Source of the DNA: Streptomyces tuirus
GTDB taxonomy: Bacteria; Actinomycetota; Actinomycetes; Streptomycetales; Streptomycetaceae
Length of the DNA stretch: 64,000 bases
NCBI GenBank assembly: GCA_018195615.1
Contig: JAGTPG010000002.1
Coordinates: forward strand, 62,001-126,000
Direction: 5' to 3'
Of the stretch, positions 18,437-27,093 are shown in pieces. The translations under genes were made by a program, and so were the position numbers. The number at the start of each line of letters is the position of its first letter. Position 1 is the stretch's first letter. The notes under the pieces were generated by a model. The model had not been told where the DNA came from, made no database searches, and worked only from the letters and a program-made list of their open reading frames with translations.

Positions 18437-19057
18437 TCAGTCGCTGACGCTGTATCGCCTCTCGTCTGCCCGCAAGCTTCCCGCCTCAGTCGACAAGCCG
18501 GGCTGTGCACCGATGCGGGACGTACGCAGGACGCCGCGACGGCGTATTACCGCTGCCGTTGTGAGGCTGAGACACAGTAAGGCCAGTGCCGATGTTCCGT
18601 ACGCCGGCAGGTTCGGCGGCGGGTTCTTCACCCAACCGTGAGAGAGGATCCGAAATGGCTGCCGAGGATCATAGGTGACGATCATGGCCGCGCCGGGGTG
18701 CGCGTCGGGATACATCCCGGCGTAATCCGAAAGCTTGGCCTCTCTTCCCGCCTGGCCTCCGCTGACGAAGCGAACCTTGACGTACCTCGGCTCTGAGTCA
18801 ACGCCAATGACGGTGGCCGCGGAAGTGACCCCCCTGGCGCGGAGATCTTGAACCAGGGAGTGCGATGGGAACCAGAGAACGCCGGTCAAAGCGAGGCACA
18901 GGAGGAATATCCCGAACATGGCCAGGATCACGCGGCGTCGCGGGGGCTTTGGCCGTGGCTTCCACCCCGCTATCCTGCGGCTCGCCTGGCGTGCCGCTTC
19001 CACGTGTGGCGGCAGCTGATACTCCTCAGCCGGGCGTTTGTTTCTCTTCTTAGCCAC
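18437..19057 (-). CDS. DUF3592-like membrane protein
   Basis: A 206-residue protein starting at GTG 19057 with a basic N-terminus 'MAKKRNKRPAEEYQLPPHVE', a first membrane segment near residues 45-66 ('VILAMFGIFLLCLALTGVLW'), an extracytoplasmic domain with 'YVKVRFVSGG' and 'MIVTYDPRQPFRIL', and a second membrane segment near residues 155-172. This is the usual DUF3592 layout. Function is unknown. It is intact. Confidence 0.6.
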   Translation of the reverse strand: MAKKRNKRPAEEYQLPPHVEAARQASRRIAGWKPRPKPPRRRVILAMFGIFLLCLALTGVLWFPSHSLVQDLRARGVTSAATVIGVDSEPRYVKVRFVSGGQAGREAKLSDYAGMYPDAHPGAAMIVTYDPRQPFRILSHGWVKNPPPNLPAYGTSALALLCLSLTTAAVIRRRGVLRTSRIGAQPGLSTEAGSLRADERRYSVSD

Positions 19058-19189
19058 AGTTGGGCGACCTCAGGACCATCCGCTTACCCTATCGGACTGG
19101 TGGGGACATTCTTCCGGCTCCGTCCGGTCGGGAACCGCTGGACCCCGCCACATCCCTGTCTCGATTCTCAGCGAACTCGGACGAGCGAC

Positions 19190-19705
19190 CGTACCGGGCC
19201 GCCACATGCTCCGAGGACACCGCCCGCGACCTGGACGTCGCCCGCGGGATCCTGGGAGAACGGAAGATCTCGTACGTCGGCGGGCCGGCTGTTTCCCGGC
19301 CGCAGCGATCGTATGGTGCACGACAGCGCCGTCGACCCGAACCGCTTCGGACGGCACACGGACCTGGCCATGGCCGCCGGGTCCGAGGCCGCGTTCCGGG
19401 ACGGAGCCGCCCTGACCGCCCGCCGGGACGGCACCTACCACCTCGGCGACACCCCGGCCGAGGTACGCGCCTCGTCGTCCAGAACCAGTGGGACTCGCAG
19501 ACCCCGCTGTCCGAGGCCTGGCCATGCGCCGCGCACTGCACGGCGCGCCCGCCTGCTCCAGACCGACGGCGGCCGAGGCCACGCCGTCTACGGCTTCCCC
19601 GGGGCCCTCGCCTGTGGCACCGCCATGGTGGACGCCTACCTGGCCGAGGGCCGGCTGCCCGCCCGGGACACCACCTGCCCGAGCGCAGGGGCTCCTCGCA
19701 CCATG
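19190..19705 (+). pseudogene. Tripeptidyl-aminopeptidase-like alpha/beta hydrolase, decayed
   Basis: Blocks of a secreted S33/TAP-type peptidase appear in several frames: 'CSEDTARDLDVARGILGERK', 'LFPGRSDRMVHDSAVDPNRF', then 'LVVQNQWDSQTPLS', 'GLAMRRALHGA', 'LLQTDGGRGHAVYGFPGALA' and 'VDAYLAEGRLPARDTTCP'. The GxSxG nucleophile region is missing and the middle is shortened, so this is a real deletion plus frameshifts. The catalytic Asp ('QWDSQTP') and His ('GRGHAVYG') regions remain. Confidence 0.6.
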
Positions 19706-19851
19706 ACACCCGGGCCGGACTTGGATGCTCGTCGCCTCGTAAGTCCGGTTCGCGAGGCTCCCGTTACCGGCGCCGACTCCGGGTGGAATCCTGTTGGTCC
19801 ACCTCTCCCGTCACGGGGCGTGTCCGGCGGACCGGTTCCGGACGCCTCTCG

Positions 19852-20110
19852 TCAGCGCGCGGCCTTGAAGCCGACAGGGAGGAAGTAGCTCCGGCCCTGG
19901 CCCTCGGCGCCCGCGTCGGCCTTGACGTGGGTGACCTTCACCGCCCGGCTTCAGCACCACGTGCTTCGACCAGCCGCCGATCGAAGCCGTCGGCCCCGCC
20001 GCGCCGTCGGCGTATGCCGATCCCGCGCGCCGAGGACGGACCCGGCGACGATCGCCGCGCCCACCACGAAACCGCCGGTCCGGCGAAGAACGACCTCCTT
20101 CCCTTACCCG
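19852..20110 (-). pseudogene. Small secreted protein, frameshifted, unknown
   Basis: The minus strand has AAGGAGGT near 20100, followed by 'GGFVVGAAIVAGSVLGAR', 'SAYADGAAGPTASIGGWSKH' and finally 'VKVTHVKADAGAEGQGRSYF' then 'LPVGFKAAR' ending at TGA 19852. The three stretches are in different frames but together resemble a signal peptide plus a short mature domain. No start codon is well placed behind the ribosome-binding site. Family not recognised. Confidence 0.35.
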
Positions 20111-20203
20111 ATCACAAGTGGTGGTGATCACGCCGTCCCGGTCAGATGGAAGGACGGCCTCACCGTGCTCGAGTCGCCGCAGACAGGTCCTGGGAGGGGT
20201 CGG

Positions 20204-21588
20204 TCAGGCGGTAACCCAGTAGGTGCGTGTGTTGGTGAACTCGCGGATGCCGGCGGCAGCCAGTTCGCGGCCGTAGCCGCTGCGCTTGGTGCCGCCGAAG
20301 GGCAGGCGTGGGTCGGAGGCGACGATCGCGTTGACGAAGGCCGCGCCGCTGGTGATACGGCGGGCGAGGGCGACGCCTCGGCCGGGGTCGGACGTCCAGA
20401 TGCTCAGGCCGAGTCCGTAGGCGGTGGCGTTCGCCAGCCGTACGGCGTCCTCGTCGTCCTGGGCGACCGTGATGGTGGCGAGCGGGCCGAAGGTCTCCTC
20501 GTCGAAGGCGGGCATGCCGGGGCGGGTGTCCGCCAGCACGGTCGGCTGGTAGAAGTAGCCGTCGCCGGGGAGCGGTTTGCCCCCGGTCAGCAGGCGGGCG
20601 CCCGCGGCGACGGACTCCTCGACCTGCCGCTGGATCGCCGCCCGGAGGTCGTCGCGGGCGAGCGGGCCGACCTGGGTGTCCCGTGCGCGCGGGTCGCCGA
20701 CACGCAGGGCTTCGACGGCCGCCACGAACGCGGCGGTGAAGGCGTCCGCCACCGGGGCGGCGACGATGAACCGCTTCGCGCACACGCAGCTCTGGCCGGA
20801 ATTGGTGAAGCGCGCCTTCACCGCGGCCGTTGCGGCTCCGTCGGAGTCGGCGTCGTCCAGGACCACGAAGGCGTCCGAACCGCCCAGTTCCAGTACGGAC
20901 TTCTTCGCCGCGCTCCCCGCCGCGGAGCCGACGGCCGCGCCAGCCCGGTTGCTTCCGGTGAGGGTGACGGCGGCGACGCGGTCGTCCTCGATGAGCCGGG
21001 CGATGGCCTCCGGCACTTCTGCGTCGGCGATGACCAGCGTGGTCACCAGGTGTTCGGGAAGCCGGCCGCGACGAAGAGGTCCTGAAGGGCGAGCGCGCTT
21101 GCGGTGACGTTGGAGGCATGTTTGAGCAGGATCCCGTTGCCCGCCACCAGGGACGGGATGGCGAAGCGCATGACTTGCCAGACGGGGAAGTTCCACGGCA
21201 TGACGGCCAGGACCAGGCCGACCGGCTCGTGGGCGACCCAGGCTTCGGCTCCGTCGATGTCCACCTGTTCGTCGGCGAGGATTCCCGGTCCGTGCTCGGC
21301 GTAGTATTCGGCGGTCAGGGCGGACTTGCTCACCTCGCCCTCCGCCTCACCGACCGGCTTACCCATCTCGGTGACGGCCAGATGGGCCAGGGTTTCCTCG
21401 TGTTCCCGCAGGGCACTGGCCAAGTGACCGACACGGGTGGCCCGTTCGGCGACGGGGACCAGGGCCCAGGCGCGGGCGGCGGCGTGGGCGCGCTCCACAG
21501 CCGCCTCGATCCGTACGGTGTCCCAGGCTTTGTACTCGGCGAGCGGCTGCCCCGTGGCGGGGTCGGTGGTGCGGATGGTGACGCTCAT
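20204..21588 (-). pseudogene. NAD(P)-dependent aldehyde dehydrogenase, one frameshift
   Basis: Aldehyde dehydrogenase of the succinate-semialdehyde dehydrogenase type. Starts 'MSVTIRTTDPATGQPLAEYK' at ATG 21588, overlapping the cupin stop. Motifs are 'AVMPWNFPVWQVMRFAIPSL', 'LTGSNRAGAAVGS', 'LELGGSDAFVVL' (general-base Glu) and 'TNSGQSCVCAKRF' (nucleophile Cys). The frame changes near 21050 ('FPNTW' to 'LVTTLVIADAEVPEAI'), and the rest is complete to 'NTRTYWVTA'. Probably oxidises an aldehyde made by the upstream LDH2-type/ABM/cupin genes of the same operon. Confidence 0.85.
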
Positions 21589-22019
21589 GAGGTGGGTGCC
21601 CCTCCCTTGTCGTGCTCGGAGAGGTGCTCGAAGGTCTCGCCGGTGGCGGTGATGGTGCGGGTGACGTCCCGGCCGCCGTAGACCCAGTAGATCCGCATGA
21701 CGCCGGCACCGCGGTTGAAGAAGCGGTGCGGTATGCCGGCGGGCACCCAGGTGGCCTGGCCGGGCTCCAGGTCGAAGAACTCGCCGTCGATCTCCGCGGT
21801 CGCCTCGCCCTCGAGGATCAGCACCGACTCCTCGACGTTGTGGCTGTGCAGGGGCAGTCCGGTACCGGGCTGGAAGACGGTCTGGCCGGTGGTGATGACG
21901 GCCGTCTCGGAGTTCCATCTTCCGACGTAGGGGATGGTGGCCACTCCCCCGCCCCGGTCGAAGCGTTCGACCTCGTCGGGGTGGATGAGCAGGTTGGGCG
22001 CGGTGGGCTCGGTGCACAT
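21585..22019 (-). CDS. Cupin-domain protein
   Basis: A 144-residue single-domain cupin. Metal ligands are visible as His58, His60 and Glu64 ('LPLHSHNVEESVLILEGEA') and His98 ('VPAGIPHRFF'). Start ATG 22019. The stop overlaps the aldehyde dehydrogenase start (ATGA), which indicates translational coupling. It could be a dioxygenase, isomerase or sugar-acid-binding protein. The cluster context suggests a catabolic step. Confidence 0.8.
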   Translation of the reverse strand: MCTEPTAPNLLIHPDEVERFDRGGGVATIPYVGRWNSETAVITTGQTVFQPGTGLPLHSHNVEESVLILEGEATAEIDGEFFDLEPGQATWVPAGIPHRFFNRGAGVMRIYWVYGGRDVTRTITATGETFEHLSEHDKGGAPTS

Positions 22020-22048
22020 GCGGCGGCTCCGGTCAGCGGGTCAGAAGG

Positions 22049-22351
22049 TCAGCAGTGGTGGAACAGGCGGCGCGAGAGGGTGTTCACCTGGCTGCCGGGG
22101 ACGACGTACTTCGCCGCGGCCTCGCGCCAGATCTTGAAGTGGGGTGCCGTGCGGTGGGTCTCGACGGCGGCCTCGTCGTCGTAGATCTCGTGAAAGACGA
22201 AATGGTGGTCGTCCGCCAGGTCGCAGACGACGTCGAAGTAGCGGCAGCCCGGCTCGTCGGTGAAGGAGCGCTCGGCGTTCTCCTCGATGGCCTTGAGGAA
22301 GTCGTCACGGCAGCCGGGGAGGACCTGGAGGGACACGGTCAGCGTGATCAT
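22049..22351 (-). CDS. Antibiotic biosynthesis monooxygenase (ABM)-domain protein
   Basis: A 100-residue protein with 'VSLQVLPGCRDDFLKAIEEN' and 'DEPGCRYFDVVCDLADDHHF', then 'FHEIYDDEAAVETHRTAPHF', the ferredoxin-like ABM/YgiN fold. Start ATG 22351 overlaps the stop of the LDH2 gene. In catabolic operons such proteins act as small quinone/aldehyde-handling monooxygenases or as mutarotase-like helpers. The exact reaction is not inferable. Confidence 0.8.
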   Translation of the reverse strand: MITLTVSLQVLPGCRDDFLKAIEENAERSFTDEPGCRYFDVVCDLADDHHFVFHEIYDDEAAVETHRTAPHFKIWREAAAKYVVPGSQVNTLSRRLFHHC

Positions 22352-23421
22352 GCGGGCAGCTCCTGGGAAGCGGGAACGGGGGTGGGCAGGGGTACGGCGG
22401 TGGCGTGGGCGATGGCGGCCAGGGAGGCCCAGGTGTCGTCGACGAGCGTGATGCCCTCGGTCCGCAGGCGCTCGGCGGTGCGGATCTCCGGCTCGCCGGG
22501 GACGAAGATCTCGGTCGTGCCGGGTGCGGTGGGGGTGGACTTGGTCTCCTCGATCAGGGTCTCCATCCGCGCCTCGAACTCGGCCGGGTCGGCCATCGAC
22601 CGGATGTCGACGCAGATCAGCAGGTGCCCGACACCGCTGCGGCCGGTGGGGCGGTACGGGCCGACCACAGCTGACCCGAAGGCGCTGCCGGTCAGCACGC
22701 CCGCCAGGACGTCGAACATGAAGGAGATGGCGTAGCCCTTGTGGCCGGCCATCGGCAGGATCAGGCCCTCGATGGCGTGGCACGGGTCAGTGGTCGGCAC
22801 GCCGTCCGCGTCGGCCGCCCAGCCGTCGGGGATCGGCTCGCCGCGCTCCTTGGCGTGGTAGATCTTCCCGCGGGCCACAGCCGTGTTCGCGATGTCCATC
22901 ACGACCGTGCCGTACCGGCCGCCCGGGGCGGCGATCGACCACGGGTTGGTGCCGATCCGCTTCTCCCGCCCGCCCCAAGGGGCCATCGCCGGGCTGGCGT
23001 TGGTGGCCAGGAGCGCCACACAGCCCTGCTCGGCGGCCTTGCGGGTGAAGTACGCGGCCGTACCGAAGTGCCCGGAGTCGCGGACCGCGACCGCGCTGAT
23101 CCCGTGCCGACGGGCGCGCTGCACGCCCCAGGTCACCGCACGGTCGGTGAGCACCTGACCGAGCCCGTCACACCCGTCCACGACCAGGACGGCGCCGCTG
23201 TCGGTCAGGACCTCGGGGGCCGCGACGGCAGTGGTCGCGCCGCTCGCGAGACGACCGAGGTACCAGGGCAGGCGCAGCATCCCGTGGGACGGATGCCCCC
23301 ACAGCTCCGCGGTCACCAGCGTGTCGGCGAGCAGCCGGGCGTCCGCGGGCGGAACGCCGTGGGCTTCAGTGGTGGCGGCGGCGAACCCCAGCAGGTCAGC
23401 GGCGCCGACGGTATGCGGCAT
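22348..23421 (-). CDS. LDH2/malate dehydrogenase family oxidoreductase
   Basis: A 357-residue NAD(P)-dependent 2-hydroxyacid (or ureidoglycolate/2,3-diketogulonate-type) dehydrogenase. Motifs are 'ELWGHPSHGMLRLPWYL', 'VRDSGHFGTAAYFTRKAAEQ' (catalytic His), 'PAMAPWGGREKRIGTNPWSI' and 'PMAGHKGYAISFMFDVLAGV'. Start ATG 23421 follows GAGGGG; GTG 23457 in the same frame would overlap the operator and is less likely. It is the first gene of a leftward operon with ABM, cupin and aldehyde dehydrogenase genes. A palindrome 38 bp upstream matches one at the GntR promoter. Confidence 0.85.
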   Translation of the reverse strand: MPHTVGAADLLGFAAATTEAHGVPPADARLLADTLVTAELWGHPSHGMLRLPWYLGRLASGATTAVAAPEVLTDSGAVLVVDGCDGLGQVLTDRAVTWGVQRARRHGISAVAVRDSGHFGTAAYFTRKAAEQGCVALLATNASPAMAPWGGREKRIGTNPWSIAAPGGRYGTVVMDIANTAVARGKIYHAKERGEPIPDGWAADADGVPTTDPCHAIEGLILPMAGHKGYAISFMFDVLAGVLTGSAFGSAVVGPYRPTGRSGVGHLLICVDIRSMADPAEFEARMETLIEETKSTPTAPGTTEIFVPGEPEIRTAERLRTEGITLVDDTWASLAAIAHATAVPLPTPVPASQELPA

Positions 23422-23458
23422 GAGACGGCCCCTCGCATCGAGGAATGATGTATCCACG

Positions 23459-23470
23459 CCTGTATACAGG
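23459..23470. promoter_or_regulatory. GntR-type operator upstream of the LDH2-led operon
   Basis: CCTGTATACAGG is a perfect 12-bp palindrome containing the TGTATACA core typical of FCD-type GntR operators. The same core occurs upstream of the adjacent GntR gene (24299-24310), so both promoters are probably controlled by that regulator. Confidence 0.65.
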
Positions 23471-23539
23471 ATGCGTCATGCGGAAGCCACCGCCACCGGC
23501 TGATCGCCGGACCGAGAAGTGAAGACGAGCGAGAGCGAG

Positions 23540-24268
23540 CTACTGGCGGGCGACATCCAGGTGGATGTTCGCGCCGATCGCGAAATCCTGGCCGGTCAGG
23601 CTGTCGATGAGCGCTTGGAGGGTCTGTGCGAGGTGGTGCCGGCCGGCTGCCTCCGCCGCCTGCGCGTCCCCCTGCACGATCGCCTTCAGCATCGCGCGAT
23701 GCTCCTCCAGCGACGTGAGCATGCGGCGCGGACCGCTGTGCGACAGGTGCCGCAGCCGTACGGTCTCGCTGCGCAGGTCACGGATCGTGCGGGCGAGGTA
23801 GGGGTTGCGGCACGCGGCGATGACCGCCTGGTCGAAGCCCTCGGTCACCTCGTAGAACTCCTGGTAGGACCGCGCCTGGGCGGCGGCGTCCAGCGCGCGG
23901 AAGGACTCGTCGAACTCCTCCAGCCGCTCCAGCAGTTCACGGAACGGCGCCAGGACGCGCTCGTCGACCGCGCCCGCCGTCGCGACGGACGCGGCCGCAC
24001 GCGGCTCCAGCAGCATCCGGAAGTCGAACAGGGCCCGCACACCGCCCAGCGAGATCGCGGCCACCCGGGCGACCTCCCCCGGCACGAAATCGACCAGCCC
24101 TTCCCGGGCCAGCCGCCGGATCGCCTCCCGCACCGGCGTCCGCGAGGCACCCAGCTCCTCGCCCAGCTGCACCTCGCTCAGCTTGGCCCCCGGCCGCAGC
24201 CGCAGCGACTCGATGTCACCCTTCAGCCGCTCGTAGACCGCCTCGCTCTTACCGGTTGACCGAGCCAC
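23540..24268 (-). CDS. GntR-family (FadR/FCD) transcriptional regulator
   Basis: A 242-residue regulator. Winged helix: 'VYERLKGDIESLRLRPGAKL', 'SEVQLGEELGASRTPVREAI' and 'RRLAREGLVDFVPGEVARVA'. The C-terminal FCD helical bundle has likely metal ligands in 'GFDQAVIAACRNPYL', 'LEEHRAMLKAI' and 'AGRHHLAQTL'. Start GTG 24268 is chosen because GAGGAG lies just upstream; the frame is open to GTG 24295. The gene runs toward the LDH2 operon in the same direction. Its own promoter and the operon promoter share TGTATACA. Confidence 0.85.
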   Translation of the reverse strand: MARSTGKSEAVYERLKGDIESLRLRPGAKLSEVQLGEELGASRTPVREAIRRLAREGLVDFVPGEVARVAAISLGGVRALFDFRMLLEPRAAASVATAGAVDERVLAPFRELLERLEEFDESFRALDAAAQARSYQEFYEVTEGFDQAVIAACRNPYLARTIRDLRSETVRLRHLSHSGPRRMLTSLEEHRAMLKAIVQGDAQAAEAAGRHHLAQTLQALIDSLTGQDFAIGANIHLDVARQ

Positions 24269-24298
24269 GGAACTCCTCGTCGATCCTGCGCGCACATC

Positions 24299-24310
24299 TT
24301 TGTATACAGG
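24299..24310. promoter_or_regulatory. GntR-type operator at the regulator's own promoter
   Basis: TTTGTATACAGG contains the palindromic core TGTATACA and shares ten contiguous bases with the site at 23459-23470. It lies 31 bp upstream of the chosen GntR start, which suggests autoregulation. Confidence 0.55.
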
Positions 24311-24392
24311 TTAGCGGGGTCATCCGCCCAATGGTTCACCACCTGCGGAGCCCCCGGAGGGCTGCCCCGTGCCGTTCGTCCACCCCTGCGAA

Positions 24393-24431
24393 AGGGCGGG
24401 GCAAGACCGGGGTCCGGCCCTGCCCCGCCCT
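24393..24431. terminator. Strong stem-loop between pcaJ and the GntR gene
   Basis: Perfect 11-bp arms AGGGCGGGGCA (24393-24403) and TGCCCCGCCCT (24421-24431) flank a 17-nt loop that itself contains a short stem. It sits 37 bp after the pcaJ stop on the transcribed minus strand and before the GntR promoter, as expected for a terminator of the pca operon. Confidence 0.7.
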
Positions 24432-24467
24432 GGGGCTCACTGGAAATCAGCGCGTCGTCGCCAACTC

Positions 24468-25129
24468 CTAAGGCAGCGCGACGCCGCATCGGTTCGCGAG
24501 CTCGTCGGCGCTGACGCCGTACGCCTCCCGAATCCGTACGCCGTCCGGGCCGACGTCGAAGACGCCGTGGTCCGTGTAGACGCGGCTGACGCAGCCGACG
24601 CCGGTGAGCGGGTAGGTGCACCGAGGGACAAGCTTGGGTTCGCCGGAGCGGGTGAAGAGGGTCATCATCACGTAGACGTCCTTGGCGCCGATGGCGAGGT
24701 CCATGGCGCCGCCGACGGCCGGGATGGCGTCGGGCTCACCGGTGTGCCAGTTGGCGAGGTCGCCGTTGAAGGCGACCTGGTAGGCACCGAGGACGCAGAC
24801 ATCGAGGTGTCCGCCGCGCATCATCGCGAAGGAGTCGGCGTGGTGGAAGTACGCCGCCCCGGCAGCTCGGTCACCGGGACCTTGCCCGCGTTGGTCAGGT
24901 CGGCATCGACCGCATCGCCCTCGGCCTTCGGCCCCATGTTGAGCATGCCGTTCTCGGTATGCAGCACCACTCCGGAGTCGGCCGGCAGATGGTCGGCGAT
25001 CTTGGTGGGCTGCCCGATACCGAGGTTGACGAAGGAACCGGCCGGGATGTCGCGTGCGATGACGGCGGCCAACTCGTCCATCGAGAGCCGGTGGTCGGCG
25101 TGTGCCTGGGAGCTTGGGCTCGTGGTCAT
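24468..25129 (-). pseudogene. pcaJ: 3-oxoacid (3-oxoadipate) CoA-transferase subunit B, one frameshift
   Basis: Beta subunit of the succinyl-CoA:3-oxoadipate CoA-transferase. The N-terminal part 'LSMDELAAVIARDIPAGSFV', 'NLGIGQPTKIADHLP' and 'HTENGMLNMGP' contains the catalytic Glu (ENG). The frame changes near 24860 and continues 'YFHHADSFAMMRGGHLDVCV', 'AIPAVGGAMDLAIGAKDVYV' to 'ELANRCGVALP'. Start ATG 25129 overlaps the pcaI stop. The protein is complete apart from one indel. Confidence 0.85.
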
Positions 25130-25821
25130 CGTGCCCCCTGCACGGTGTAGTGACGGGCCGCCACCTGGACGACCCGGTCGACGTAGATGGACGGGGTGAC
25201 GACGGCCTCGGGGTCGAGCTGCCCGGCCTCGACGACCTGGTCGACCTGGACGATGGTCGTCGTCGCGGCCGTGGCCATGACCGGCCCGAAGTTGCGGGCG
25301 GTCTTGCGGTAGACGAGGTTGCCCACCTCATCCGCGACGTGCGCGGCGATCAGCGCGTAGTCGCCCTTGACGGGGTACTCCAGCAGGTAGGTCCGGCCGT
25401 CGATCTCCCGCTCCTCCTTGCCCTCGGCCAGCGGCGTGCCGACCGCGGTCGGGCAGTAGAACGCGCCGATGCCGGCCCCGGCCGCGCGCATCCGCTCGGC
25501 GAGGTTGCCCTGCGGCACCACCTCGAGTTCGATCTTCCCCTCGCGGTAGAGGCCGTCGAAGACCCAGGAGTCGGCCTGGCGCGGAAAGGAGCAGAGCACC
25601 TTGCGCACCCGGCCGGCGGCCAGGAGCGCGGCCAGCCCGACATCGCCGTTGCCGGCGTTGTTGGACACGATGGTGAGGTCCTTCGCGCCCTGCCGGATGA
25701 GCGCGTCGATCAGGTCGAACGGCATGCCGGCCAGCCCGAATCCGCCGACGAGGACCGTGGATCCGTCTTCGATTCCGGCGACCGCTGCATCGGCGGTCTC
25801 GATGATCTCCGCTCGGCTCAC
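25126..25821 (-). CDS. pcaI: 3-oxoacid (3-oxoadipate) CoA-transferase subunit A
   Basis: Alpha subunit, 231 residues. 'VLVGGFGLAGMPFDLIDALI' (residues 24-43) is the CoA-transferase family signature, followed by 'DLTIVSNNAGNGDVGLAALL' and 'EYPVKGDYALIAAHVADEVG'. GTG start 25821 overlaps the thiolase stop, and the 3' end overlaps pcaJ, so F-I-J are translationally coupled. With pcaF it converts 3-oxoadipate through its CoA thioester to succinyl-CoA and acetyl-CoA. Assignment to 3-oxoadipate rather than acetoacetate rests on the neighbouring pcaF-type thiolase. Confidence 0.85.
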   Translation of the reverse strand: MSRAEIIETADAAVAGIEDGSTVLVGGFGLAGMPFDLIDALIRQGAKDLTIVSNNAGNGDVGLAALLAAGRVRKVLCSFPRQADSWVFDGLYREGKIELEVVPQGNLAERMRAAGAGIGAFYCPTAVGTPLAEGKEEREIDGRTYLLEYPVKGDYALIAAHVADEVGNLVYRKTARNFGPVMATAATTTIVQVDQVVEAGQLDPEAVVTPSIYVDRVVQVAARHYTVQGAR

Positions 25822-27022
25822 TGGGCCATCCCCGTCACGTCGCAGTTCTCGAGTACGACGGCGAGCCCCTGGCCGACCCCGATGCAGATCGCGGCGACGC
25901 CGTAGCGCTGCTCGGTCTCGCGCAGCACCTTGGCCAGCGTGGCGAGGATGCGGCCTCCCGATGCGCCCAGCGGGTGCCCGATCGCGATGGCGCCGCCCTT
26001 CTGGTTGACGAGAGCGGGGTCGATCTTCCACGCGTCGAGGCACGCCAGCGACTGCACGGCGAAGGCCTCGTTGAGCTCGACCGCGCCCACCTGGTCCCAG
26101 CCGATCCCGGCCCGGGCCAGCGCACGGTTCGCGGCCTCGACCGGGGCGTAGCCGAAGGCCTGCGGCTGAAGCGCCATCACGCCTCGGCCGCGATGCGGGC
26201 GATCGGGTCGGTCCCGATCGTGGCCGCCGCCTCCTCGCTGCCCAACAGCACGGCCGAAGCACCGTCGTTGAGCGGGCTCGCGTTGCCCGCGGTGATGGTG
26301 CCGCCCTCCTCCGGTGTCCGGAAGACCGGCTTGAGGCCGGCCAGCGTCTCCGGGGTGGATCCGGGTCGGATGCCCTCGTCGCGGGTGAGGTCGACGCCCG
26401 CCACCGGTGCCACCAGGTCGTCGTAGAAGCCCGACTCCCAGGCCGCGTGGGCGAGTCGGTGGGAGCGGGCGGCGAACTCGTCCTGCCGTTCGCGAGAGAT
26501 CCCGAAGCGCTCCTGGAGCTGCTCGTTGGCCTCGCCGAGGCTCACCGTCCACTCCTTCGGCATCCGCGGGTTGACCAGCCGCCAGCCGAGCGTGGTCGAG
26601 ACCGCGGTGACGTCGCCGGCCGGAAACGGCTTCGCCGACTTGGGCAGCACCCACGGCGCCCGCGTCATCGACTCCACGCCGCCCGTCAGCACCACCTCGG
26701 CATCACCGGACTCGATCGCCCGGCCGGCCATGATCGCCGCGTCGAGGCTCGAGCCGCACAACCGGTTGACCGTGGTGCCGGGCACGCTCACCGGGAGCCC
26801 GGCGAGCAGCGCCGCCATGCGGCCGACGTTGCGGTTCTCCTCGCCGGCGCCATTGGCGTTGCCCCACACCACGTCGTCGATCGCGGCGAGGTCGAGGTGC
26901 GGCACCTTGGCGAGCGTCGAGGTGATCGCGGCGGCGGCGAGGTCGTCGGGGCGGACGCCGGCCAGCGCGCCGTTGAGGCGGCCGAACGGCGTCCGCGCAG
27001 CGGCGTACAGGAATGCACTCAT
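25818..27022 (-). pseudogene. pcaF: Beta-ketoadipyl-CoA thiolase / acetyl-CoA acyltransferase, one frameshift
   Basis: Thiolase starting 'MSAFLYAAARTPFGRLNGAL' at ATG 27022. Nucleophile Cys is in 'TTVNRLCGSSLDAAIMAGRA'. 'GAGEENRNVGRMAALLAGLP' is characteristic of PcaF/PaaJ-type thiolases. The frame changes near 26170 ('DPIARIAAEA' to 'FGYAPVEAANRALARAGIGW'), and the C-terminal half has 'VELNEAFAVQSLACL', 'GGAIAIGHPLGASGGRIL' and 'ICIGVGQGLAVVLE' (second active-site Cys). First gene of the pcaFIJ operon, divergent from a LysR gene. Confidence 0.85.
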
Positions 27023-27063
27023 GGCAGCGACGCTAGCCCTGGGAAGAGATATCCTGAAGTACG

Positions 27064-27085
27064 CATATCGAAGCCGATTGATATG
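27064..27085. promoter_or_regulatory. Candidate LysR-type binding site between pcaF and the LysR gene
   Basis: CATATC and GATATG are perfect 6-bp arms 10 bp apart, containing an ATATC/GATAT pair of the T-N11-A class used by LysR regulators. A further GATATC lies at 27048-27053. The site is within the 71-bp divergent promoter region and ends 8 bp before the LysR start. Confidence 0.55.
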
Positions 27086-27093
27086 GACGACAT

